Shown one piece after another: positions 45,967 to 53,112 of a stretch of DNA of 64,000 nt. The first letter of the stretch is position 1, and the number at the start of each line of letters is the position of its first letter. A model generated the notes under the pieces. It was given only the letters and a program-made list of their open reading frames with translations. It made no database searches and was not told where the DNA came from. The DNA comes from BP-464 sp045805505 (lineage in GTDB: Bacteria > Actinomycetota > Thermoleophilia > Solirubrobacterales > Solirubrobacteraceae), in assembly GCA_045805505.1 (NCBI GenBank), contig JBJMLA010000072.1, positions 176,574 to 240,573 of the forward strand, in the 5' to 3' direction. The position numbers and the translations under genes are program-made.

Positions 45967-48894
45967 TTACCGGGTCGCGACCCGGTCCTCGTCCTCGACA
46001 GCGCGCGCGACCTCGACCCGGGAGCTCACGCTGAGCTTGCGGAAGATGTTGCGGATGTGGGTCTCGATGGTCTTCTTGCTGAGAAAGAGGTGGCCGGCGA
46101 TCTCCCCGTTGGTCTTGCGATCGACGATGAGCCGGGCGATCTCCAGTTCGCGCTCGGTCAGTGATGCGATGCCGGTTTGGTCGAGGTCCCCGGGGCGGCT
46201 GCGGCGATGTATGCGTTGCCCCAGGCGTCTGAGCTCACGCTCGGCGGCATCGCGATAACGCAGCGCCCCGCATGCCTCGAGCTCAGCTACGGCCGCCTGC
46301 AACTGCTCGATGGCGAGGTCCTGTTCTCCCAGCTGGCCGAGCGCTCGCCCGGCAAGTGTCCTGGCCAGGCCGGCCTCGACGGGCGTGCCGACCTCGTCGG
46401 CCAGGGCCGCCGCCGCAAGGGCTCGCTCTGCCGCCAGCGCGGCGTTGCCGGACTCCAGGGCGATGGCCGCTGTTGCTCGATGGCCCATGCCCGTGGCGGA
46501 CCGCAGCCCGCTGGCAGCCGCGCTCGAAGCGGCCTGTTCGGCGGCCCTTTCAGCCTCGTCGCGTCGCCCCAGAGCCAGCCAGCACCCCGTCATCAGCTCA
46601 AGGAGGTAGGCCCGCCAGACGTGGGGGATGGAGGCGAAGCTCTCGCCCGCGAACCGCTTGAGCGTGTCCATCGCGCGGGCGGTCTCGCCCTCGTGCAGCA
46701 GAGCCACGGCCAGCACCGATGCGGCGCGGGCGGCGATGACCTCCTGCCCTGTGGCCGTGGCCAACTCCAGGCTCTCCTGGCCGGCGGTGATGGCGAGCTT
46801 GTTGTCGCCGGCCGGAAGAGCAACGAAGGCACGGCAGAACAACGCCCAGGCCAATCCCGGCTGGTTGCCGGTGAGTCGCGCAGCCTCGATCGCGGTGTCG
46901 AGCAGCGCCGCGGCGTCGACCAGTCGGCCGCTGAGGGTCAACGCGACCCCGCACGCTGCATAGATCTCCGGGAACAGCTCGCCCTGGCCGGTCGCCCGTC
47001 CGACCTCCAGGGCTCGTTCGCAGTGGGCCGCGGCCTCGGCGAAGCGATCGAGGTAGATCTCCGAGGCCGCAAGCTCGGCTGCGGCGTCCAGGCGTCGGGC
47101 GAGCTGCTCATCCGAGAACCCGTCGAGTAGCGGTGCCAGCTCTGATCTCACCGCCTCGGCTCGGACGGGTTCCCCGCCCCAAGCCAGCGATCTGGTCAAG
47201 GTCGCTCGCGAAGCTGCGCGGAGAACGTCGTCCCCGAGGGCATCGGCTGCCGTCACGGCCTGCTGGGCCCAGTCCTGACCGGACGCGTAGTCCAGCCGGT
47301 ACATCGCATCTGTGGCGAGTTCGAGCATCAGCGCTACCGCCTCAGGACCGCCGGCATCGGCGAGATCGTCCAGCCCTGCCGTCAACCGCGCGTGTGCTTG
47401 GTCGGGGAGCCCGATGAGGTGTTCGACCCTGGCGCACCAGGCCACGACTCGCACGCGAAGCGGAGTGGCTCCCTCCGGCACGAACGTGAGGCTCTCGAGG
47501 AGAGCCTCATGGGCTTCGGCGAAGCGGCCCGTTGCCGCCATCGATGTCGCGGAGGCCAGCAGGAGCTCCACCCGCTGATCGGCTGGGGCCGTATCGGCCA
47601 GCAGCCTCACCGCGCCGGAGAACCAGCGTGCAGCGGTCGCGGGGGCCCGCTGCGCGGCGTCATTACCGGCCTCGCTCAGGACGGCGATGGCGGCCCGGTC
47701 TCCGACCTTCGCCGAGATGTCGACATGGTGCGCCTGCGCGCTCGGCGCGGCTCCCCGGGCGGCGAGGGCCTGCGCCATCCGCTCGTGCGCGGCGATCCGC
47801 CACCCCGCTGGGGTCGCCTCGTAGATCGCGCGCCGCACCAGCGGGTGACGGAATCGGAACCTGCGGGGCACCGATGTCGGCCGAACGAGATCGCCGGCGA
47901 CCAGCTCGTCGAGCGCCGTGATGGCCTCGCGCTCGCTGACGTCGGATGCGGCCGCAGCCAGTTCTGGCTCGAAGGGGTCGCCGGCGACCGATGCGCCATC
48001 GAGCACCCGCCGGCTCTCAGGAGACAGGAGCCCGAGCTCCTCGGACATAGCCGCCACCACGAGCGGCGGGACCTCGACGTCGGAACCGCTGGCAGCGCCG
48101 CGGTCAGACACGAGCCGGTCCGCGCCGGAGGATCGCGCCAGCTGCTCCAGATAGAACGGGTTGCCGCCGGACTCCTCGTAGAGCGCTGCGGTCCGCTCGT
48201 CGGACGCTTTTGTGCCGAGCAGGCCCGCTGCCTCTTCAGCGCTCAGCGGCTTGAGTTCGATGCGGGCGAGCTCGCCGTCTCTCACGGCGCGCTCGAGCCC
48301 GCCGACCAGCCGCTCGGGTCCCTGATTGGGGCGGGCGCCGAGCACGAGGAGCACGGCCGCGCTCGGGGGACGGTGCAACAGGCTCAGCAACAGGTCGATC
48401 GACGCCGGGTCGGCCCAATGGACGTCATCGAGGACGAGGACCAAGGGCTTGGTCGCGGCCAGCCGCTCGAGGAGCTCTCGAACGGCTCGGTTGACCCGGT
48501 AGCGCTCGTCCTGCGGTCCGACAGAGGCGCCCCGCCCCAGGCCCGAGAGCGACGGGAAGACCTGCGCGAGCTCGGCCCGGACCTCGTCGTCGAGATTGTC
48601 CAGGCGCCGGGGCTCGACGCTCTCGATGTACTCATCGAGCGCGTCGACGAACACCCAGAACGGGAGGTCGCGTTCGAGGTCCGCGCCCGCGCCGGTCAGG
48701 ACGATGTGCCCGCGGGCGTCGGCGCGGGCGCCGAGCTCGGCCAGAAGCCGGGTCTTGCCGATGCCGGCGGCTCCGACGACCTCGACAGCCTGCCCGCCGC
48801 GACCGGCCAGTCGGTCGAGAGCGTCGTCGAGCAGCTGCAGCTCGGGTCCGCGGCCTACGAGGTGTTCTGCAAGCTCAAAGATCCTGGGCCTCAG
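45967..48894 (-). CDS. LuxR-family regulator with N-terminal AAA/NACHT-like ATPase (LAL/MalT type); non-canonical start proposed
   Basis: About 975 residues if started at CTG 48894. A P-loop GAAGIGKTRLLAEL lies at residues 41-54, preceded by the family's opening LAEHLVGRGPELQLLDDALD. However the first ATG/GTG/TTG in frame is GTG 48654, which would remove the P-loop. Upstream the frame is open to a TGA near 48963 without a canonical start. CTG 48894 and AGG 48891 lie 4 and 7 nt after a TATAGT -10 box. Walker B is LVLVLDDVHWAD; the middle is TPR-like helical repeats; the C-terminus has LTERELEIARLIVDRKTNGE and TIETHIRNIFRKL, a LuxR HTH. Divergent from the 49.0-52.7 kb genes, which it probably controls. 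Confidence 0.85.
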   Translation of the reverse strand: MRPRIFELAEHLVGRGPELQLLDDALDRLAGRGGQAVEVVGAAGIGKTRLLAELGARADARGHIVLTGAGADLERDLPFWVFVDALDEYIESVEPRRLDNLDDEVRAELAQVFPSLSGLGRGASVGPQDERYRVNRAVRELLERLAATKPLVLVLDDVHWADPASIDLLLSLLHRPPSAAVLLVLGARPNQGPERLVGGLERAVRDGELARIELKPLSAEEAAGLLGTKASDERTAALYEESGGNPFYLEQLARSSGADRLVSDRGAASGSDVEVPPLVVAAMSEELGLLSPESRRVLDGASVAGDPFEPELAAAASDVSEREAITALDELVAGDLVRPTSVPRRFRFRHPLVRRAIYEATPAGWRIAAHERMAQALAARGAAPSAQAHHVDISAKVGDRAAIAVLSEAGNDAAQRAPATAARWFSGAVRLLADTAPADQRVELLLASATSMAATGRFAEAHEALLESLTFVPEGATPLRVRVVAWCARVEHLIGLPDQAHARLTAGLDDLADAGGPEAVALMLELATDAMYRLDYASGQDWAQQAVTAADALGDDVLRAASRATLTRSLAWGGEPVRAEAVRSELAPLLDGFSDEQLARRLDAAAELAASEIYLDRFAEAAAHCERALEVGRATGQGELFPEIYAACGVALTLSGRLVDAAALLDTAIEAARLTGNQPGLAWALFCRAFVALPAGDNKLAITAGQESLELATATGQEVIAARAASVLAVALLHEGETARAMDTLKRFAGESFASIPHVWRAYLLELMTGCWLALGRRDEAERAAEQAASSAAASGLRSATGMGHRATAAIALESGNAALAAERALAAAALADEVGTPVEAGLARTLAGRALGQLGEQDLAIEQLQAAVAELEACGALRYRDAAERELRRLGQRIHRRSRPGDLDQTGIASLTERELEIARLIVDRKTNGEIAGHLFLSKKTIETHIRNIFRKLSVSSRVEVARAVEDEDRVATR

Positions 48895-48898
48895 CGCG

Positions 48899-48904
48899 AC
48901 TATA
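48899..48904 (-). promoter_or_regulatory. -10 box TATAGT of the LuxR-type regulator
   Basis: TATAGT, the best -10 match in the region, lies on the minus strand with CTG 4 nt and AGG 7 nt downstream, both in frame with the regulator. Confidence 0.5.
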
Positions 48905-48960
48905 CGCCGGGCTAGGGGCCGGAATGAGGCGCGCTGTCGGTGCGCGTACCACCGCTCAAA

Positions 48961-48983
48961 TCAGGGTGGCGCCCCGATGTCGG
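48961..48983 (+). promoter_or_regulatory. Candidate LuxR-regulator site 1
   Basis: TCAGGGT-GGCG-CCCCGATGTCGG, an imperfect inverted repeat (TCAGGG / CCCCGA). It ends 29 nt before ATG 49012. A CAGTCT hexamer (49000-49005) lies 6 nt before that ATG as a weak -10 box, placing the site at the -35 position of an activated promoter. Site 2 (49553-49575) matches 19 of 23 positions. Confidence 0.65.
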
Positions 48984-49011
48984 TCTCGCTCGCGGTGTCC
49001 AGTCTGGGCGC

Positions 49012-49272
49012 ATGCTCACTGCCAGCGCCCGTCGGGATCAGTTCGTCGCGCTCCGCGCCGAGGCCCGGCGCGATCTCAAGCTCATGCTCGCGCCAACAGC
49101 GGGCCTCGGGACCCTCCTCGCCGGTGTCGTCCACTGGCGCGGCTTCGAGGCGCTGTGGCCCGTGTGGGGCACTGTCGGCGCGGCCGTGGTCTCGATGATC
49201 GGCATCGGGATCTGGGCCGGTTTTTTCCGTGGGCGCCGTGCCATCCGGGCGCTCCGGGATTCCGCGGCCTGA
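49012..49272 (+). CDS. Small two-helix membrane protein, first gene of the LuxR-linked set
   Basis: 86 residues. A charged N-terminus (ARRDQFVALRAEARRDLKLM) precedes two membrane segments (TAGLGTLLAGVVHW, VWGTVGAAVVSMIGIGIWAGF) and a basic tail. No known family. Divergent from the LuxR regulator, with regulator site 1 ending 29 nt before the ATG; the next gene starts 2 nt after its stop. Confidence 0.65.
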   Translation: MLTASARRDQFVALRAEARRDLKLMLAPTAGLGTLLAGVVHWRGFEALWPVWGTVGAAVVSMIGIGIWAGFFRGRRAIRALRDSAA

Positions 49273-49274
49273 CC

Positions 49275-49517
49275 GTGCCGCGCTACCTGCTGCACCACGA
49301 ACACCGGCCCGAGGAGTGCGGAGTCGTCTTCGCCTCGTTCAACGGGCATGAGAGCCCGCTGCGCCACATGACCACCACCGCGTCGTGTCTGTTCGGTGGG
49401 CACGACATCTGGTGGGAGGTGGAAGCCCGAACCGAGGCAGAGGCCTTGCTGTTGCTGCCGCTCTACGTCGCGCAGCGCACCACGGTCACCGAGGTCGGCC
49501 CGGTGGACATCCCGTGA
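49275..49517 (+). CDS. Small conserved actinobacterial protein
   Basis: 80 residues from GTG 49275. VPRYLLHHEHRPEECGVVFA, then HESPLRHMTTTASCLFGGHD and ALLLLPLYVAQRTTVTEVGP. The shape (short beta-alpha, closing LLPxYVAxRTTVTxV strand) resembles dimeric ferredoxin-like proteins such as DUF4242, with conserved His/Cys that could bind metal. Soluble. Starts 2 nt after the previous stop, so coupled. Family name uncertain. Confidence 0.72.
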   Translation: MPRYLLHHEHRPEECGVVFASFNGHESPLRHMTTTASCLFGGHDIWWEVEARTEAEALLLLPLYVAQRTTVTEVGPVDIP

Positions 49518-49552
49518 GCCGCCGGTCGACGTTCAGGGCGTCCCTCGCGATC

Positions 49553-49575
49553 TCAGGGTCCTGCCCTGATGTCGG
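49553..49575 (+). promoter_or_regulatory. Candidate LuxR-regulator site 2
   Basis: TCAGGGT-CCTG-CCCTGATGTCGG; the core TCAGGG-N5-CCCTGA is a perfect inverted repeat. It ends exactly 29 nt before ATG 49604 of the MFS gene, the same distance as site 1 from its gene. A related half-site, TCAGGGCGTCCCTCG, lies 20 bp upstream (starting 49533). Confidence 0.7.
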
Positions 49576-49603
49576 GCCGGTCGGCGCAGAGGAGGTTGCA
49601 GTC

Positions 49604-51199
49604 ATGCAGATCGCAGTTCACCCCAACCACCACGGTGCTGATGCACCGGACAGGAGCGCAGTCACGATGACCACCCCGCACGGCGTGCAGTTCGCACAAG
49701 CGACCCATGCAGCGCACCATTCTCGTCACGCCTCGAGCCACCGTGCTCATGGCGCCGGCCACGGCGCCGGCCATGGCGCCGGGACGATGGCCCGTCTCAA
49801 GAAGCTGCTCCTCCTGCTGTGCGTCGCGCAGCTGATGGTCATCCTCGACATCTCCGCGGTCAACGTCGCCATGCCCGACATGGCCAAGGGTCTCGGGATC
49901 ACCGGCGGCGACATCGGCTGGACCATCACCAGCTACTCCTTGGTCTTCGGAGCACTGCTCCTGCTGGGCGGACGTGCCGCAGACATGCTCGGCCGCCGCC
50001 GGATGTTCCTGACCGGCCTCGGGGTGTTCGTCGTCGCCTCGGTCGTCGCCGCAACGGCCGGCAGCGCCGGGATGCTCTTCGGCGCGCGCGCCGCGCAGGG
50101 ACTTGGAGCGGCAATCCTGTCGCCCGCCGCGCTGTCGATCCTCATGAACACCTTTCGTGAGGGAACACCAAGGGCTCACGCCCTCGCTGCCTGGGGCGCG
50201 GTCGGGGGTGCGGGTGCCGCCATCGGGGTCCTCGTCGGTGGAGTCCTCACCCAGCTCGTCGGCTGGGAGGCGATCTTCCTGATCAACCTGCCGATCGGTA
50301 TCGCGCTGGCCGTCGCCTCGCACCGGCTGATCCCGGTAGACGAAGCGCGACCGCGCTGGAGTGGCCTTGACCTCCGCGGCGCAGCGTTGGCCACGGCGAG
50401 TCTCGGTGCCATCGTCTTTGCGCTCTCGCAGGCCGCGGAGGCCGGCTGGGCCTCGACCCAGACCGTTGTTGTCGGCGGTGCCGGACTGGCCGGGCTGCTC
50501 GCGTTCGCGCTCGTCGAGATGCGGACCGCGAACCCGCTGCTGCACATCGAGCGCCTGGCCGACCGCGGCGTCGGGGGAGGCTTCCTGATGATGCTCGCCG
50601 CCGCGGCCGCGCTGTTCGGGACCTTCCTGCTGTCGTCGCTGTACATGCAGAACGTTCTGGGCACGGGCCCGCTTGAGACCGGACTGGCTTTCCTGCCGCT
50701 CGCCGTCGCTCTGGCTGCCGGCGTTCACGCCGGAAGCCACGCGCTGAACCACGCCGGCGTCCGTCTGCCGATGGCCATGGGCTTCGCGGCGACAGCCGGC
50801 GGCATGCTGCTCCTGTCGGGAGTCGACGCGCACGGCAGCTACCTCGGCGACGTCCTGCCCGGGATGCTGGTGGCCGGTATCGGCCTGGGCATCGTCCTCG
50901 TGTCGGTCGCGGTGTCCGTCATGACCGGAGCTCGTGACGAGGAGACCGGGATGCTCTCCGGCCTCAACACGACGGGCCATGAGATCGGGGGCACCATCGG
51001 TATCGCCGTCCTCGCCACGATCGCCACCGGCACGGCCGGCACGGGTGCGCCCGAGGCGCTGAGCCAGGGCATCGGCGATGCCTTCCTGGCCGTCGCGGGC
51101 CTCGCTGCGCTGTCGAGCGTGATCGCGCTGGTGGTGCTGCCGGCAGCCGCGACCTTCCTGCCCAAACTGCGGCTCGCCCCGCGCGTCGCCATCCACTAG
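49604..51199 (+). CDS. DHA2/EmrB-type MFS drug exporter with His-rich N-terminus
   Basis: 531 residues, 14 predicted membrane helices. MFS landmarks: VILDISAVNVAMPDMAKG at the end of helix 1 (motif D region with the conserved Asp), GRAADMLGRRRMF (motif A) and GVLVGGVLTQLVGWEAIFLI (motif C). The cytosolic N-terminus of about 60 residues is unusually His-rich (HPNHHG, HAAHHSRHASSHRAHG, GHGAGHGAG). ATG 49604 has AGGAGG upstream and follows regulator site 2 by 29 nt. Expected to export a hydrophobic or cationic compound using the proton gradient. The FMO-like gene follows after 7 bp. Confidence 0.92.
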   Translation: MQIAVHPNHHGADAPDRSAVTMTTPHGVQFAQATHAAHHSRHASSHRAHGAGHGAGHGAGTMARLKKLLLLLCVAQLMVILDISAVNVAMPDMAKGLGITGGDIGWTITSYSLVFGALLLLGGRAADMLGRRRMFLTGLGVFVVASVVAATAGSAGMLFGARAAQGLGAAILSPAALSILMNTFREGTPRAHALAAWGAVGGAGAAIGVLVGGVLTQLVGWEAIFLINLPIGIALAVASHRLIPVDEARPRWSGLDLRGAALATASLGAIVFALSQAAEAGWASTQTVVVGGAGLAGLLAFALVEMRTANPLLHIERLADRGVGGGFLMMLAAAAALFGTFLLSSLYMQNVLGTGPLETGLAFLPLAVALAAGVHAGSHALNHAGVRLPMAMGFAATAGGMLLLSGVDAHGSYLGDVLPGMLVAGIGLGIVLVSVAVSVMTGARDEETGMLSGLNTTGHEIGGTIGIAVLATIATGTAGTGAPEALSQGIGDAFLAVAGLAALSSVIALVVLPAAATFLPKLRLAPRVAIH

Positions 51200-51206
51200 G
51201 AACGCC

Positions 51207-52286
51207 ATGTCATTCGGACAAGACCACAAGGAGGTCGTGGTCATCGGGGCAGGCCAGGCGGGGCTCGCAACGGGCTACCACCTGGCCCGCCAGGGCTGCG
51301 ACTTCACCATCCTCGACGCCGCGGCCAGCCCCGCCGCGGCCTGGCGGTCACGCTGGGACTCGCTGAAGCTCTTCACCCCGGCGCGCTACGACAGCCTGCC
51401 CGGACGAGGGTTTCCCGGTGCCCCTGACAGCTACCCGAGCCGCGATGACGTCGTCGCCTACCTGACGGCCTACGCCCAAGATCTCGATCTACCGGTCGAG
51501 TTCAACAGCGCGGTCCGTTCGGTGCGCATGACCGAGACCGGCTACACGGTTGCGCTCGCCGACAGGACCTACGAGGCTGACCACGTCGTGATCGCCACCG
51601 GCCCCTTCCAGACCCCGAGGGTGCCGGTGAAGCTCGCCGAGGGGCTCGATGCGGATGTCGTCCAGATGCACAGCAGCGAGTATCGCCGGCCCGGCGATCT
51701 CCCCGCCGGGCGCGCGCTCGTCGTCGGCGGCGGGAACAGCGGCTACCAGATCGCCGAGGACCTGGCCGCCGACGGGGATCGTGAGGTGCACCTGTCGGTT
51801 GGATCACGGCAGACGCCGTTGCCGACGCACGCCTTTGGCCGGGAGCTGTTCAGCATCCTCAGCGCGACCGGCCTGATGGACGCTCCGATCGACTCGCGAA
51901 CGGGGCGCTGGTTCAAGAGCCGGAACACGCTCGTCGGGTCGAGCAACCGCCGCGCCAAGCGGCACGGGATCTCGCTCCGGGCACGCGCTGTGTCCGGCGC
52001 AGGCGCCGAGGTCGGCTTCGCCGACGGATCGACGCTGACGGTCGACGCGATCGTCTGGGCGACCGGGTTCGACGTCGACTACTCGTGGATCGACGCGCCC
52101 GTCTTCGACGAGGCGGGTCACGTCATTCACTCCCGCGGGGTCACCAGCTCGCCCGGCCTCTACTTCGTCGGACTGCCGTGGCAGCACACTCGCGGCTCGG
52201 CGCTTCTCGGCTGGGTCAAGGACGACGTCGAGCACATCACGACGCATCTCGCCTCCACTGTGCAACGAAAGGCAACCCACGTATGA
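51207..52286 (+). CDS. FAD/NAD(P)-dependent monooxygenase-like oxidoreductase (CzcO family)
   Basis: 359 residues. FAD Rossmann motif VVVIGAGQAGLATGYHLARQ at the N-terminus, NADPH-binding ALVVGGGNSGYQIAEDLA near residue 170, and ATGF (WATGFDVDYSWID) near 290, the flavin-containing monooxygenase pattern. It is compact compared with typical FMOs. Cytosolic. Placed 7 bp after the MFS gene and overlapping the next gene (ATGA), so one operon; oxidation of a compound handled by the exporter is an inference. Confidence 0.9.
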   Translation: MSFGQDHKEVVVIGAGQAGLATGYHLARQGCDFTILDAAASPAAAWRSRWDSLKLFTPARYDSLPGRGFPGAPDSYPSRDDVVAYLTAYAQDLDLPVEFNSAVRSVRMTETGYTVALADRTYEADHVVIATGPFQTPRVPVKLAEGLDADVVQMHSSEYRRPGDLPAGRALVVGGGNSGYQIAEDLAADGDREVHLSVGSRQTPLPTHAFGRELFSILSATGLMDAPIDSRTGRWFKSRNTLVGSSNRRAKRHGISLRARAVSGAGAEVGFADGSTLTVDAIVWATGFDVDYSWIDAPVFDEAGHVIHSRGVTSSPGLYFVGLPWQHTRGSALLGWVKDDVEHITTHLASTVQRKATHV

Positions 52287-52702
52287 GCCGCAAACCAACG
52301 CCCGAGATCGACGGGCTCGTCGTGTCGGGCCTGACCGAACTCGCCCTCGGAGCGCTTACCGGCTGGCCGATGTCAGTGGCCGTCAGCCGACCAGAGGACC
52401 TGTCCAAGCTCGGGATCCGCTCGGGTGCTCGCCTCCGCCAGTGGCACCTCGACCTGATCATGCTCGGCAGTCTCACGGCCGGGGCATCACGGTTCGTCCC
52501 GGATCCACCGCGCAAGGTCGCGGTGCCCCTTGCCGTCGGCGCCTGGGTCAATGCCAACGCCTTCGGCGTCCTGGCCTTCCGGCCCGAGCTCAAGGACCAT
52601 CCGGTCTACAAGACCGGGGTCGTTGCCTCGTTCATCTCCACGAGCTGGGGCTTCACCGGCTTGGCGGCCGTCGCCTGGAAGCGCTGGTTGAAGCAACGCT
52701 GA
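52283..52702 (+). CDS. Small membrane protein coupled to the monooxygenase gene
   Basis: 139 residues; ATG 52283 overlaps the previous stop. Three to four membrane segments (VSGLTELALGALTGWPMSVA, LIMLGSLTAGASRFV, VAVPLAVGAWVNANAFGVLA, VVASFISTSWGFTGLAAVAW) with a conserved-looking RSGARLRQWHLDLIM before helix 2. The pattern recalls hydroxylaminobenzene-mutase-like membrane proteins, but that is only a resemblance. Last gene of the LuxR-linked operon. Confidence 0.72.
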   Translation: MSRKPTPEIDGLVVSGLTELALGALTGWPMSVAVSRPEDLSKLGIRSGARLRQWHLDLIMLGSLTAGASRFVPDPPRKVAVPLAVGAWVNANAFGVLAFRPELKDHPVYKTGVVASFISTSWGFTGLAAVAWKRWLKQR

Positions 52703-52704
52703 GC

Positions 52705-52742
52705 GCGCACGGAGTGCGCAACGCCTCCGTCGTGACGGGGGC
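52705..52742 (+). terminator. Tandem hairpins after the LuxR-linked operon
   Basis: GCGCAC-GGA-GTGCGC (52705-52719) followed by GCCTCCGTC-GT-GACGGGGGC (52723-52742) and then CTTCGGT. Two stems directly after the stop at 52702; likely transcription terminator. Confidence 0.6.
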
Positions 52743-52746
52743 TTCG

Positions 52747-52795
52747 GTCCATGGGCCCGGCTGGTTCGAACCAGCGACCTCTCGCGTGTGAAGCG
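52747..52795 (-). repeat. Duplicated 3' part of tRNA-Val (probable attachment-site copy)
   Basis: 49 bp that match 59504-59552 (50 bp) except for one missing T in the T-loop, which shrinks the loop from 7 to 6 nt. The copy covers the 3' flank, acceptor 3' strand, T-arm and 3' half of the anticodon arm, then diverges. Such a 3'-tRNA copy at a distance from the intact gene is the classic mark of site-specific integration. Confidence 0.75.
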
Positions 52796-53112
52796 CGAGG
52801 GCTGGCAAGGACGGCAGTGCCCGAATCGCCTGTATGCACGGGCGCGGATGTGATGCCTGGCGTGTTGCGCCCTTGCTCGGATAGCTGTGGATACCCTTCG
52901 ATCCACCTGGATTTGGGCAGCGAAACATGACCGCTGCCCAATGCCGGGGCATCGAGAACAGCTTGCTGCCGCCGTCTGTTGCTCCTCGCCCAGAGCGGAA
53001 GCGGACGGCACTCCCGCTTCTGACACAAAGCGGAAGCGGCCGGTTGCGGGGCGGTGGGGCGCTAAGTTCACGGGTGCGGCAATCGCGTCGCACCAATCCG
53101 GTCCGGAGACAT
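52796..53112. other. Non-coding stretch at the left end of the proposed island
   Basis: No convincing gene on either strand. It contains two copies of AGCGGAAGCGG (about 52994 and 53029) flanking an inverted CCCGCTTCT, and a GGAG motif just before ATG 53113. The rest has no recognisable structure. Confidence 0.5.
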
